64,000 nt of DNA from JACVRW01 sp963811055 (GCA_963811055.1 CAWEPQ010000019.1:124001-188000); one strand, 5' to 3'. Counted from the stretch's first letter, positions 6,824 through 16,800 are shown. Program-made: numbers and translations. The notes: generated by a model not told the origin, from the sequence alone.

Positions 6824-8197
6824 GTGGCCATCGTGGGCTCCGGCCCCTCTGGCTTCTACTCGGCCGGGCACCTGCTCAAGGCCAAGTCGCATCCCGACCT
6901 GGTGGCCCAGGTGGACATGTACGACCGCCTGCCCACGCCCTGGGGGCTGGTGCGCGGCGGGGTGGCTCCTGACCACCCCAACATCAAGGCCGTCAGCCGG
7001 GTGTACGAGAAGACCGCGCAGCACCCCGAGTTCCGCTTCCACGGCAACGTCGAGCTCGGGCGCGACATCTCCCGGGCCGAGCTGACCGACCGCTATCACG
7101 TGGTGATCTACGCGGTGGGTGCCCAGACCGACAGGCGGATGGGCATCCCCGGGGAGGACCTGCCGGGAAGCTGGGCGGCCACCGAGTTCGTGGCCTGGTA
7201 CAACGGCCACCCGGACTTCCGCGACCTCGAGTTCGACCTCTCCTGCGAGCGCGCGGTGGTGATCGGGAACGGGAACGTGGCGGCCGACGTGGCGCGGATG
7301 CTGGCCCTCACCCGCGACGAGCTGGCGGCCACGGACGTGGCCGATCACGCCCTCGAGGCGCTGGCGCGCAGCTCGGTGAGGGAGATCGTGGTGCTCGGAC
7401 GCCGCGGGCCCGCGCAGGCCGCCTTCACCAACCCCGAGCTGCTCGAGCTCGGCGAGATGACCGACGCCGACGTGTTCGTGGCGGCCCGCGACGTGGAGCT
7501 CGATCCGCTCAGCCGGGCGTTCGTGGACAGCGAGCACGCGAGCATCACCGCGCGCAAGAACGTGGAGATCATCACCGGGTACGCCGGCCGCGAGGCGGCC
7601 GGCAAGCCGCGCCGGATCGTGCTGCGATTCCTCGCGTCCCCGGTGGAGATCCTCGGGGACGACCGGGTGACCGGGATCAGGGTCTGCCGGAACGAGCTCG
7701 CCGCCGACGACTCCGGTGCGATGCGCGCCTGCGCCACCGACGATCTCGAGACGATCGACTGCGGACTCGTGTTCCGCTCGATCGGCTATCGCGGCACGCC
7801 ACTCGAGGACCTGCCCTTCGACGACCGGCGCGGCGTGATCCCGAACGAGAGCGGCCGGATCGTGGCCGGCGGAGACCCGCTGCCCGGCGAGTACGTGACG
7901 GGCTGGATCAAGCGCGGACCCACCGGGATCATCGGCACCAACAAGCGCGATGCGCAGGAGACGGTCGACGCCGTGCTCGCGGACTTCGACGCGGGGCGGC
8001 TCGTAACGCCGAGCGACCCCGATCGCGACGCGCTCGAGGACCTGCTGGCCGAGCGCAGGCCCGACCACGTGACCTACGCGGGCTGGGAGGCGATCGACCG
8101 GGCCGAGAAGGGCCTGGGCGAGCCGCAGGGCCGCCCGCGCGTGAAGCTCTGCAGCTTCGACGAGCTGCTCGAGGCCGCGCGCGAGCCCGTCAGCTGA
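6824..8197 (+). CDS. fprA: Ferredoxin/adrenodoxin-NADP+ reductase (FprA-like)
   Basis: A 457-residue FAD enzyme of the adrenodoxin-reductase type, passing electrons between NADPH and ferredoxin. The FAD dinucleotide motif is at residues 2-10 (AIVGSGPSG), VRGGVAPDHPNIK follows, the NADP-binding motif is VVIGNGNVAADVARML, and the C-terminal FAD-contact segment is GYVTGWIKRGPTGIIGTNK-like. The GTG at 6824 gives a short N-terminus. CTG 6818 would add LR, and the open frame upstream reads TEHPLR as in relatives but has no better start. The 3' end overlaps the convergent hemQ by 8 bp in the palindrome TCAGCTGA. Confidence 0.92.
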   Translation: MAIVGSGPSGFYSAGHLLKAKSHPDLVAQVDMYDRLPTPWGLVRGGVAPDHPNIKAVSRVYEKTAQHPEFRFHGNVELGRDISRAELTDRYHVVIYAVGAQTDRRMGIPGEDLPGSWAATEFVAWYNGHPDFRDLEFDLSCERAVVIGNGNVAADVARMLALTRDELAATDVADHALEALARSSVREIVVLGRRGPAQAAFTNPELLELGEMTDADVFVAARDVELDPLSRAFVDSEHASITARKNVEIITGYAGREAAGKPRRIVLRFLASPVEILGDDRVTGIRVCRNELAADDSGAMRACATDDLETIDCGLVFRSIGYRGTPLEDLPFDDRRGVIPNESGRIVAGGDPLPGEYVTGWIKRGPTGIIGTNKRDAQETVDAVLADFDAGRLVTPSDPDRDALEDLLAERRPDHVTYAGWEAIDRAEKGLGEPQGRPRVKLCSFDELLEAAREPVS

Positions 8198-8894
8198 GCG
8201 GGACGGCGGCGACGGCCTCGCCGTCGAGCGCGTCGAGCGCCCGCTCCGGAGATGCCGAGATGCAGGTGAAGATCGGCGTCTCCGACTCCGTGTAGGCGCT
8301 GGACTCGGTGGCGCGCAGCGCGTGCACGAGGTCCAGGAAGTGGGCCGGGTCGTCGGCGTCGAAGGCCACGACGAACTCCTGGTCGTCGAGCCCGAACGAA
8401 TAGGCGGTGTTGGTCTCGATGCCGGGGAACTGGCGCGCGACGGCGATGTGATCGCGCATGACCCGCCCGCGCTCCTCCTCCGGGAGGGCGTACCACTCGC
8501 GCTTCTTCCACATCGGGTAGACGATCAGGTACTTCGAATCCGCCCCGGGGCGGGGCTCGGACGGGCGGTCCGGCTCGTCGCTGTAGGGGGACTCCTTGGT
8601 CATCGCCAGATAGGAGTGCGACACGTCGGCGAAGCGCATCAGGCCGGTCTGGTTGAGCAGCACGTGCAGCTCGTGGATCGGCTCGAGCCGGCTGGCGATC
8701 GAGCGGACCAGCAGGTCGCAGTCCCCGCGCGTGCCCACCAGTGAGTAGGTGCGCAGGAAATGGTCGTTGGCGAACTCTCGGCAGGCCGCCGCGAACTCGC
8801 GCTTGTCGGCGGCGCGCTCCTTGGCGCTGCGGCGCCGCCAGGCCGGATCGACCTTCACGAAGGTGTACTTGACGTAGTTCCGCTCGTCGGGCAC
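8190..8894 (-). CDS. hemQ: Coproheme decarboxylase HemQ (chlorite-dismutase family)
   Basis: A 234-residue member of the chlorite dismutase superfamily, of the actinobacterial HemQ kind that oxidatively decarboxylates coproheme to heme b in the coproporphyrin-dependent pathway. NYVKYTFVKVDPAWRR opens the domain, KYLIVYPMWKKREWYALPEEER carries the catalytic Tyr region, and MRDHIAVARQFPG contains the proximal His. I chose GTG 8894 (VPDERNYVKY), which matches typical N-termini; GTG 8921 would add nine residues. No other haem biosynthesis gene is adjacent. Confidence 0.9.
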   Translation of the reverse strand: MPDERNYVKYTFVKVDPAWRRRSAKERAADKREFAAACREFANDHFLRTYSLVGTRGDCDLLVRSIASRLEPIHELHVLLNQTGLMRFADVSHSYLAMTKESPYSDEPDRPSEPRPGADSKYLIVYPMWKKREWYALPEEERGRVMRDHIAVARQFPGIETNTAYSFGLDDQEFVVAFDADDPAHFLDLVHALRATESSAYTESETPIFTCISASPERALDALDGEAVAAVPLS

Positions 8895-8950
8895 GGCCCC
8901 AAGTCTGTCATCAGCCTGCACGCGCTTTCCCCGGCGCCTGACCCGGGCGC

Positions 8951-8956
8951 TACGAT
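8951..8956 (+). promoter_or_regulatory. -10 hexamer TACGAT, leaderless start
   Basis: TACGAT ends 6 nt before the GTG at 8963, so the glycosyltransferase-flippase mRNA is predicted to be leaderless. It lies in the gap divergent from hemQ. Confidence 0.5.
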
Positions 8957-8962
8957 GGGCCG

Positions 8963-11284
8963 GTGCGCATAGCGCTGGTCTCGCCCTACTCGTACACGTA
9001 TCCGGGCGGGGTCGGGCGTCATGTTGAGGCTCTTGCAGAAGAGCTGATCCGGCAGGACCACGAGGTCCGGCTGCTGACCCCCTTCGACCCCGACGATCGC
9101 CTGGCACGTGTAACCCATCGCGGCGCCTCGCCGGAGCGGCGACAGCTGCCCGAGTACGGCATCCCGCTGGGCCGCACCGTCGGATACCGGATGAACGGCG
9201 CGGTCTCGAACCTCGCCGTGTCGGCCAGCACCATGGGCAAGCTGGGCCACGAGCTCCGAAGCGGCGACTACGACATCGTCCATGTGCACGAGCCCAACGT
9301 CCCGGCGGTGAGCTGGTTCGCGGTCGAGGCGAGCCCGGTGCCGGTCGTCGGCACGTTCCACACCTATTCCACGAGCCGTGTGGTCAACGGCATCGCCGCC
9401 AACCTCGTGGGCGCGCGCCGGCTCTACGGCAAGCTGACCGCCCGGATCGCCGTGTCCGAGGCCGCTGCCTGGACCGCGCGCCGCTTCTACGGCGGCCGCT
9501 ACCGGGTGATCCCGAACGGCGTCGACCTCGCCGCCGCCCGCCCGGAGGGCTCCGGCAGCGACGACCTCGAGATCCTCTTCATCGGCCGGGCCGAGGGCCG
9601 CAAGGGCCTGCCGATCCTGCTGCGCGCCTTCGAGGCGCTGCGCGGCGCCGGCATCGGTGCCCGGCTCACGATCGCCGGTGTGCCGGCGGAGGAGGTCGAG
9701 CCGCTGCTCCTCGATCCGGAGGGCGTGCGCATGGTCGGGCGCGTGACCGAGGAGGAGAAGTGGCGTCTGCTCGGCAGCGTCGACGTGCTCTGCGCACCCT
9801 CGCTCGGCGGTGAGAGCTTCGGCATGGTGCTCACGGAGGCCTTCGCCTCCGGAACCCCGGTCGTGGCCTCGGACATCGCCGGCTATCGCGACGTGGTCCG
9901 GAGCGGTGTCGACGGGATCCTTGTCCCCGCGGGCGATGCGGTGGAGCTGGGCGAGGCGCTGGGCGCGCTGGCGTCCGATCCCGCCCGCCGGGAGCGGATG
10001 GCTGCGGCCGCGCGCGAGCGGGCCGATCGCTTTGCCTGGCCGCGCGTGGCGACAGAGGTCACGGAGATCTACGAGCAGGCCCTGGCCGTGCCGCGCCTCG
10101 AGACGGGCATGGCGCGCGTAGCGCTTCGCACCGGGCTCAGGCCCTCTGAGCCCGGGCCGCGAGTGCCGCCGGAGCGGTTGCCTTCGCTCGAGCCCGAGGA
10201 GGCGGCGCTGGGCCGCCGCAAGACCGCGCGCCTGGCCCGGAGGGCGGTCATCGTGGCCGGAGCCGCCGCCGGTGCCGGGCTCACGGTTCTGGCGCTCGAG
10301 CGGCTGGGCATCGAGTCGATCGGGCGGGCACTGCTCGCCGCCACGCCGGTCTGGGTGCTGGTCGCGTTCATGCTGATGTGCTTCTCGATGCTGGTGCGCG
10401 CCGAGGCCTGGAACGCGATCCTGCGGGCCGCTCTGCCCGGCGTGCGCGTACGCCGTCGCGACACCGCCCGCGCGACGATGGTCGGCGTCCTGATGTCGGC
10501 CACCCTGCCCGCCCGGCTGGGTGAGCCCTCGCGCGCGCTGATCGTCGCGCGCCGGCTGGGCCGGATGCGTGACCGCTTCCCCGTGGTGCTCGGCACGCTC
10601 GTGTCGCAGACGCTGCTCAACATCCTTGCTCTCTGCGTGCTCGGCACCGTCATGTTCACGACCGTCGGGGTGTTCAGCCGCGGCGAGGACGCCCTGGTGA
10701 TCGCCACCATCGCTCCCGTCGTGCTGCTCGCGCTGGTGCTCTCGGCGCCGTGGATCCTGCGCCGCGGCAAGCCTTCGCGCTTCCAGCGCGCGCAGCAGGC
10801 GGCAGCCGTGGCGCGCCACGCGATGCTCCAGGTGCGCACGGGGCTCCAGGTGTTCAGGCGGCCGCGGCTCGGTACCTGGGCGGTCACGATGCAGCTCAGC
10901 GCGTGGGCGATCCAGTGGCTCGCCTGTTACGTGCTGCTGGTGGCGCTCGGGCTGGACCACCAGGCGGGCATCGGGGCAGCCGCCGCGGTCCTGTTCGCGG
11001 TCAACGTCACGGCGGCGCTGCCGGCCACGCCCTCGAACCTCGGCGTCTTCCAGGCGGCCTGCGTGGCGGTGCTGTCCGCCTACGGCGTGAGCAAGACCAA
11101 CGCCTTCGCGTACGGGATCATCCTCCAGGCGGTCGAGATCGCCACGGCGCTGGCGATGGGAATGCCGGCCCTGGTGCGCGAGGGAATGACCTGGAAGGAC
11201 CTCCGCCTGCGCGCCCTGCACGCGTCCCCGGTCGAGCTCCGCAGCGTGGGCCGCCGGAACGACGCCGCCGAAGCCGAAGCCTGA
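8963..11284 (+). CDS. GT4 glycosyltransferase fused to a lysylphosphatidylglycerol-synthase-type flippase domain
   Basis: A 773-residue two-domain protein. Residues 1-375 are a GT-B, GT4-family transferase of the PimA/phosphatidylinositol mannosyltransferase type: SPYSYTYPGGVGRHVEALAEEL, HVHEPNVP, FIGRAEGRKGLPILLRAF and GGESFGMVLTEAFASGTPVVAS with the EX7E-like nucleotide-sugar site. Residues about 420-740 form a polytopic UPF0104/LPG-synthase membrane domain with TLPARLGEPSRALIVARRLG and NVTAALPATPSNLGVFQAA. An inference is that it glycosylates a lipid at the inner face and moves or anchors the product. The fusion is unbroken in one frame. Confidence 0.85.
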   Translation: MRIALVSPYSYTYPGGVGRHVEALAEELIRQDHEVRLLTPFDPDDRLARVTHRGASPERRQLPEYGIPLGRTVGYRMNGAVSNLAVSASTMGKLGHELRSGDYDIVHVHEPNVPAVSWFAVEASPVPVVGTFHTYSTSRVVNGIAANLVGARRLYGKLTARIAVSEAAAWTARRFYGGRYRVIPNGVDLAAARPEGSGSDDLEILFIGRAEGRKGLPILLRAFEALRGAGIGARLTIAGVPAEEVEPLLLDPEGVRMVGRVTEEEKWRLLGSVDVLCAPSLGGESFGMVLTEAFASGTPVVASDIAGYRDVVRSGVDGILVPAGDAVELGEALGALASDPARRERMAAAARERADRFAWPRVATEVTEIYEQALAVPRLETGMARVALRTGLRPSEPGPRVPPERLPSLEPEEAALGRRKTARLARRAVIVAGAAAGAGLTVLALERLGIESIGRALLAATPVWVLVAFMLMCFSMLVRAEAWNAILRAALPGVRVRRRDTARATMVGVLMSATLPARLGEPSRALIVARRLGRMRDRFPVVLGTLVSQTLLNILALCVLGTVMFTTVGVFSRGEDALVIATIAPVVLLALVLSAPWILRRGKPSRFQRAQQAAAVARHAMLQVRTGLQVFRRPRLGTWAVTMQLSAWAIQWLACYVLLVALGLDHQAGIGAAAAVLFAVNVTAALPATPSNLGVFQAACVAVLSAYGVSKTNAFAYGIILQAVEIATALAMGMPALVREGMTWKDLRLRALHASPVELRSVGRRNDAAEAEA

Positions 11285-11305
11285 TTCCGGGCGCCGGGCG
11301 TTCGT

Positions 11306-11325
11306 GGGGAAGGCGTACCTTCTCC
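11306..11325 (+). terminator. Hairpin after the GT4-flippase gene
   Basis: GGGGAAGG, loop CGTA, CCTTCTCC: an 8-bp stem with one G-T pair, 21 nt after the stop codon. There is no T-tract, so termination activity is tentative. Confidence 0.35.
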
Positions 11326-11375
11326 GGCGGCTGGGTATGCCTCTTTAGGTGATTCGACTAGGGAGGTTGGGGGCA

Positions 11376-13073
11376 GTGCGCAAGGCAGCGGCTTTCGCGA
11401 TTCTCGGCGCCATGGCACTGATCGTGCCGCTCACGGCAGGCGCTGCCGGACGCGACACGGACAAGCAGACTTTCGTCGTGCTCCTGGAGCGCGGGGCATC
11501 CACCGATGCTGCCAAGGCGGCCGTCAAGGGCGCCGGCGGGCGGGTGGTCTCGATCAACCGCAAGGTCGGCGTAGCCACCGTCAGGTCCAGCAACGCCGAC
11601 TTCGTGACCGACGTCTCGCGCACGCGAGCCGTACAGGGCGCGGCCCACAACCGCGCCGTGGGCGAGGCCCCGGTCTCGAGGCCCAGCGATCCGTTCGCAA
11701 TCGAGCGCATGAGCGGGCTCCGCGCACGCGCCGAGGGCAACGGCCGCACGCGCCGCGCAGGCGGGCGCAAGCCCGCGCCGCTCGCGGAGCCGTTCGCGGA
11801 CCTCCAGTGGGACATGAAGGCGATTCGCGCCACACCGTCCAAGTCGTACCGCCGCCAGCCCGGCAACGACGGGGTGCGCGTGGGGATCATCGACACCGGA
11901 ATCGACGGATCGCATCCCGACATCGCCCCGAACTTCAACCGGGCGCTCAGCCGCAACTTCACCACCGACGACCCGATCATCGACGGCGAGTGCGCCACGG
12001 ATCCGGACGGATCCTGCAGCGACCCCGCCGACGTCGACGAGGACGGGCACGGCACCCACGTGGCGGGGACCGTGGCCGCGCCGATCAACCGGCTCGGCAT
12101 GGCGGGCGTGGCCCCCGGCGTCGAGCTCGTGAACATCCGCGCCGGGCAGGACTCGGGCTACTTCTTCCTCAAGCCGAGCGTGGACGCGCTCACCTACGCT
12201 GCGGACATCGGCGTGGACGTGGTGAACATGTCGTACTACATCGATCCGTGGCTCTACAACTGCGCGGACAACCCGGCCGACTCGCCGGCCGAGCAGCTGG
12301 AGCAGCGCACGATCATCCAGGCCACCGAGCGGGCGCTCGCGTACGCGCGGTCGCGCGGCGTGACCCTGGTGTCGGCGGAGGGGAACGGCAACACCGACCT
12401 CGGCAAGCCGGTGGTCGACGCGACCAGCCCCGACTACCCGCCCGAGAACGAGCGCGAGCGCGCGATCGACAACTCGTGCGAGAGCATGCCGCTGGAGGCA
12501 CCGGGCGTGCTCGGCATCACCTCGTTCGGCCCGAGTGGCCGCAAGGCGTACTACTCGGACTACGGCGTGGAGCAGGCCGACTTGTCGGCGCCCGGCGGAG
12601 ACCGGCGCGACTTCTTCGGCACGCCGGACTACAACACGCCGGCGAACACGATCCTGGCGCCGTACCCGAAGGCGCTGGCGATCGCCAACGAGGAGCTGAA
12701 CCCGGACGGCACGCCCAACACGCCGTTCGTGCTGGCCGACTGCTCGCGCGGGGCGGACCAGTGCGCCTACTACCAGTACCTGCAGGGCACCTCGATGGCA
12801 TCGCCGCACGCCGTGGGAGTGGCCGCCCTGGTGGTGGCCTCCCGCGGGCGCCACGACAGGCGACACGGCGGGCTGACGCTGTCGCCGAAGAAGGTGGAGC
12901 GGGTGCTGAAGGACACCGCTCGCGACAAGGCCTGCCCTGAGCCGCGGGTGTTCATCTATCCCGATCCCGACCTAACGCCCGACTACACGGCGGTGTGCGA
13001 GGGCGACGAGGAGTTCAACGGCTTCTACGGCCACGGGATCGTCGACGCGTACGCGGCGTCCGCGCGCCGCTGA
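11376..13073 (+). CDS. Secreted subtilisin-like serine protease (S8 family)
   Basis: A 565-residue S8 peptidase. A signal peptide (VRKAAAFAILGAMALIVPLTAGAAG, cleavage near 25) is followed by an I9-like propeptide (TFVVLLERGASTDAAKAAV to about residue 90) and the catalytic domain. The triad is Asp173 (VGIIDTGIDG), His225 (GHGTHVAGT) and Ser473 (GTSMASPHAVG). An insertion of roughly 100 residues rich in Asp and Tyr lies before the Ser. I chose GTG 11376 because GGGAGG lies 9 nt upstream; GTG 11349 would put charged residues before the signal peptide. Secretion is inferred from the signal peptide. Confidence 0.9.
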   Translation: MRKAAAFAILGAMALIVPLTAGAAGRDTDKQTFVVLLERGASTDAAKAAVKGAGGRVVSINRKVGVATVRSSNADFVTDVSRTRAVQGAAHNRAVGEAPVSRPSDPFAIERMSGLRARAEGNGRTRRAGGRKPAPLAEPFADLQWDMKAIRATPSKSYRRQPGNDGVRVGIIDTGIDGSHPDIAPNFNRALSRNFTTDDPIIDGECATDPDGSCSDPADVDEDGHGTHVAGTVAAPINRLGMAGVAPGVELVNIRAGQDSGYFFLKPSVDALTYAADIGVDVVNMSYYIDPWLYNCADNPADSPAEQLEQRTIIQATERALAYARSRGVTLVSAEGNGNTDLGKPVVDATSPDYPPENERERAIDNSCESMPLEAPGVLGITSFGPSGRKAYYSDYGVEQADLSAPGGDRRDFFGTPDYNTPANTILAPYPKALAIANEELNPDGTPNTPFVLADCSRGADQCAYYQYLQGTSMASPHAVGVAALVVASRGRHDRRHGGLTLSPKKVERVLKDTARDKACPEPRVFIYPDPDLTPDYTAVCEGDEEFNGFYGHGIVDAYAASARR

Positions 13074-13075
13074 AC

Positions 13076-13118
13076 CGGTAGGGGGCGGGGCCCGCCGCCG
13101 GGCTTCGCCCCCTTACCG
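13076..13118 (+). terminator. Strong hairpin after the subtilase gene
   Basis: The arms at 13076-13087 and 13106-13118 pair over 12 bp with one bulged base, and the loop holds a further GCCCG/CGGGC stem. It follows the stop codon by 2 nt. The -10 hexamer of the next gene overlaps its 3' arm. Confidence 0.5.
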
Positions 13119-13119
13119 T
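13114..13119 (+). promoter_or_regulatory. -10 hexamer TACCGT, leaderless start
   Basis: TACCGT ends 8 nt before the GTG at 13128 and overlaps the 3' arm of the terminator hairpin. A leaderless transcript is predicted. Confidence 0.4.
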
Positions 13120-13127
13120 TCTCTGTC

Positions 13128-13529
13128 GTGTCTCAGGAGACCCTCGAGCTTGTCCGGGCCGGCTACGACGCCTTCTTCCGGGGCGACCACACTGCGATGC
13201 TCGGCCTGTTCGCGCCCGATGCGGTCACGCATCGCGCTCCTCCGCAGCCGGACGCCGGCACCTGGCACGGGCCCTCGGGGATCCTGGAGGCGCTGGCCGA
13301 CTGGACCACGGACTTCGAGAACTTCGAGATGAGCGCCGACCGCTTCACGGACGCCGGCGAGTCCCACGTGATCGTCCTGGTGCGCCAGCGGGCGACCGGC
13401 AAGGCGAGCGGCGCGCCCATCGAGGCGGACTTCTGGCTGCTCCACACGCTGCGCGACCGCCTGGTTACGCGCACCGACATCTTCGTCCGCGAGGAGCACG
13501 CGCTCGCGGCCGCCGGGCTGACCGCCTAG
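13128..13529 (+). CDS. SnoaL/NTF2-like small-molecule fold protein
   Basis: A 133-residue alpha+beta-barrel protein of the SnoaL/NTF2-like superfamily. It opens SQETLELVRAGYDAFFRGDHTAMLGLFAPDAVTHRAP and continues with GPSGILEALADWTTDFENFEMSADRF, the standard pattern for these cone-shaped pockets. Members range from ketosteroid isomerases to polyketide cyclases and unknowns, so function cannot be assigned. It ends 6 nt before the end of a convergent hypothetical gene. Confidence 0.8.
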   Translation: MSQETLELVRAGYDAFFRGDHTAMLGLFAPDAVTHRAPPQPDAGTWHGPSGILEALADWTTDFENFEMSADRFTDAGESHVIVLVRQRATGKASGAPIEADFWLLHTLRDRLVTRTDIFVREEHALAAAGLTA

Positions 13530-13535
13530 CGCCGG

Positions 13536-13769
13536 CTAGACGCCCCACTCGGGCTTGTGCGTGGGTGGCGGCAACTCGCCCGGATCGGGCCGGTTGGGCT
13601 GCGACCCGATGGCGGTTCCCAGCTTGCGCGGCCCCCCACCGGGCGCCTCGAACCGAACGACCTCCCACTCCCCGTCGTCGCCCTCACGGACGGACCAGTG
13701 AAACCGGTCCCGCTCGGGCGACTCGTGGTTGAGCCGTACTGCCTCAGCCTTGGCAGCGTCATGTTCCAT
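13536..13769 (-). CDS. Small hypothetical protein
   Basis: A 77-residue soluble protein starting MEHDAAKAEAVRLNHESPERDRFHWSVREGDDGEWEVVRF and ending with a Pro-rich tail (DPGELPPPTHKPEWGV). No domain is recognised. The gene is supported by third-position GC bias and a TAGCAT -10 hexamer 6 nt before the ATG. It is divergent from metH with about 65 bp between the starts. Confidence 0.6.
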   Translation of the reverse strand: MEHDAAKAEAVRLNHESPERDRFHWSVREGDDGEWEVVRFEAPGGGPRKLGTAIGSQPNRPDPGELPPPTHKPEWGV

Positions 13770-13775
13770 GCGGCA

Positions 13776-13781
13776 ATGCTA
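13776..13781 (-). promoter_or_regulatory. -10 hexamer TAGCAT, leaderless start
   Basis: On the minus strand TAGCAT ends 6 nt before the ATG at 13769 of the small hypothetical gene, predicting a leaderless mRNA. Confidence 0.45.
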
Positions 13782-13794
13782 CGCCCGACCAACC

Positions 13795-13825
13795 TTTACA
13801 CGATCGTGTCAAGGTTCGGTACCAT
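13795..13825 (+). promoter_or_regulatory. metH promoter with embedded 12-bp palindrome
   Basis: A TTTACA (-35-like, 13795-13800) and TACCAT (-10-like, 13820-13825) are 19 bp apart, and the latter ends 8 nt before the metH GTG. The perfect palindrome ACACGATCGTGT (13798-13809) overlaps the -35 and looks like a repressor operator. No cobalamin riboswitch is visible in this short gap. Confidence 0.5.
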
Positions 13826-13833
13826 TGCCGCCA

Positions 13834-16800
13834 GTGGCCGATAGAGACTTCATCTCAGCCGCGCGCGAGCGCGTCATCGTCTTCGATGGCGGCATGGGCG
13901 CGACGCTCGAGCAGTTCGACCTGACGCAGGAGGACTACGGCGGGCTTCAGGGCAAGTGCCATGAGGCGCTGGTGCTCAATCGCCCCGACGTGATCCAGGG
14001 CGTGCACGAGTCGATGCTGGAGGCCGGCGCCGAGGTGCTCGAGACGGATACCTTCCAGGCCAGCCGCCTGAAGCTCGAGGAGTGGGGCCTTGACGCCCAC
14101 ACCCTCGAGATCAACGTCCGCGCCGCTGAGATCGCCCGCGCGGCGGCCGGCGAGGACCGCTTCGTGGCCGGCTCAATCGGGCCGACCGGACACCTGCCCT
14201 CCAGCGACGACCCGACGCTGGGCAGCATCAGGTTCCGCGAGCTCGCGACGGTCTTCGAGGAGCAGGCTCGCGGCCTCGTGGAGGGCGGCGTGGACCTCAT
14301 CATCATCGAGACCGCGCAGGACATCCTCGAGGTCAAGGCCGCCATCTTCGGCGCGCGCGAGGCGTTCAAGGCCACCGGCAGGAGCGTTCCGATCCAGTGC
14401 TCGGTGTCGCTGCTCCCGCAGGGCGGCAAGATGCTTCTGGGCACCGACATCTCGGCTGTGCTCACCACGCTCACGGCGCTCGAGGTGGACGCGATCGGCC
14501 TCAACTGCTCCACGGGCCCGGAGGACATGCGCGACGCGATCCGCTTCCTCGGAGAGCACAGCCCGCTGCCGGTGCACTGCATCCCGAACGCCGGGTTGCC
14601 GCTCCAGGGTCCCGAGGGCGAGACGATTTTCCCCGAGAAGCCCGAGCCGTTGGCGGCCACGCTCCAGGAGTTCGTGGAGCGCTACGGCGTGACGGTGGTG
14701 GGCGGCTGCTGCGGCACCACGCCCGAGCACATCGCCGCGATCGTGGATCGCGTGGGCGGGCGCTCGGTCGAGCCGCGTCCCGCGAAGGGGCCGCCGCTGC
14801 TGTCGTCGATGATGACCGCCACGCCGCTGGCCCAGGAGCCGCGGCCCACACTCGTGGGCGAGCGCGTGAACTCGCAGGGCTCGCGCAAGGCCAAGGAGCT
14901 GCTGCTGGCCGACGACTACGACGGGCTGGTGCAGGTGGCCGAGGACCAGGTGACCGGCGGGGCGCACGTGCTCGACCTCTGCGTCGCGCTCACCGAGCGC
15001 CAGGACGAGGACGAGCAGATGCGGCAGGTGGTCAAGCGCGTGACGCTGAGCCAGCCGTCGCCGATCCAGATCGACTCGACCGAGCCCGACGTGATCGAGG
15101 CGGCGCTGGAGCAGCTGCCCGGCCGCGGGATCGTCAACTCCATCAACCTCGAGGCCGGCCGCGACAAGGCCGACCGGGTGATCCCGCTCGCGAAGGCGCA
15201 TGGCGCCGCGCTGATCGCGCTCACCATCGACGAGGTGGGGATGGCCAAGACCGCGGACCGCAAGGTCGAGATCGCCCAGCGCATCGTGGATATCGCCTGC
15301 GGCGAGCACGGCCTCGATCCGGAGCTGCTGATCTTCGACGCGCTCACGTTCACGCTCACCACCGGTGACGAGGAGTGGCGGCCGAGCGCCGTCGAGACGA
15401 TCGAGGGCATCCGGCGCATCAAGGCCGAGATCCCCGGCGTGAAGACCTCGCTTGGCGTGTCGAACGTGAGCTTCGGCGTGTCGCCCGTGGGCCGCGCGGT
15501 GCTCAACTCCGTGTTCCTCCACCACTGCGTCGAGGCCGGCCTCGACCTGGCGATGGTGAACCCGAACCACATCACCCCCTACAGCGAGATCGGCGACGAG
15601 GAGCGCGAGCTCACCAACGACCTGGTCTTCAACCGCCGCGAGGACGCGCTCGAGCGCTTCATCGCCCACTTCGAGCAGAAGGGCGAGGTGGAGGAGGAGG
15701 CCGGAGCGGACCCCACCGCGGAGATGGAGCCCGAGGAGGCGCTCCACTGGCACATCCTGCGCCGCAAGAAGGACGGGGTGGAGGACTGGATCGACCGCTC
15801 GGTCGAGAAGATCGGCGCGGTGCCGACCCTCAACCAGGTGCTGCTGCCGGCGATGAAGGAGGTCGGCGACAAGTTCGGCGCCGGCGAGCTGATCCTGCCC
15901 TTCGTGCTCCAGTCGGCCGAGGTGATGAAGCGCGCCGTGGCGCAGCTCGAGAACTACCTCGACCGAATCGAGGGGCACACCAAGGGCAAGGTGGTGATCG
16001 CCACGGTGTTCGGCGACGTGCACGACATAGGCAAGTCGCTCGTGAACACCATCCTCACCAACAACGGCTACACCGTGATCGACCTCGGCAAGCAGGTGCC
16101 GGTGGACACGATCATCAACGCCGCGGTGGAGAACGACGCCGACGCGATCGGCCTGTCCGCCCTGCTCGTCTCGACCTCCAAGCAGATGCCCACGTGCGTC
16201 CAGGAGCTCCACCAGCGCGGTCTCGACTTCCCGGTGCTCATCGGCGGCGCCGCGATCAACCGCGACTTCGGGCGCCGGATCCTCTACCCGCTGGGCAAGG
16301 AGTCCGACGAGATCTACGAGCCGGGCGTCTTCTACTGCAAGGACGCCTTCCAGGGGCTCGACACCATGGACGCCCTCGTTGAGGAGGAGGCGCGCGGCGC
16401 GCTGGTCGCGAAGGGACGGGACGAGGCGCGCACGCTGCGCGAGAAGGTCGTGGTGGTGGACGACGGCCCGTCGGTGGACGACGACTCCGTGCGCTCCGCC
16501 TTCCGCACCGACGTGCCGATTCCCGAGCCCCCCTTCTGGGGCGCCCGCGAGATCGCCGTGGACCTGGACGACGTGTATCCGTACCTCGACCGCCACGTGC
16601 TGTTCAAGCTCCACTGGGGCGGGCGCGGCAAGAAGGGCGAGGATTGGCGCCGCATCGTGGAGGGTCACGACGGCGAGGAGGGCTTCGCGCCGCGCCTGGA
16701 GCGCATGTGGCGCGAGCAGGACTACCTGCGCCCGCGCGCCAAGATCGGCTACTTCCCGGCCGCCTCCGAGGGCAACGAGCTGATCGTGTTCGACCCTGAG

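Noticed and set aside
8855..11221. A 788-codon minus-strand frame over the glycosyltransferase-flippase gene
   Set aside because: Shadow frame rich in Arg, Gly and His with no domain; the plus strand codes for recognisable motifs.
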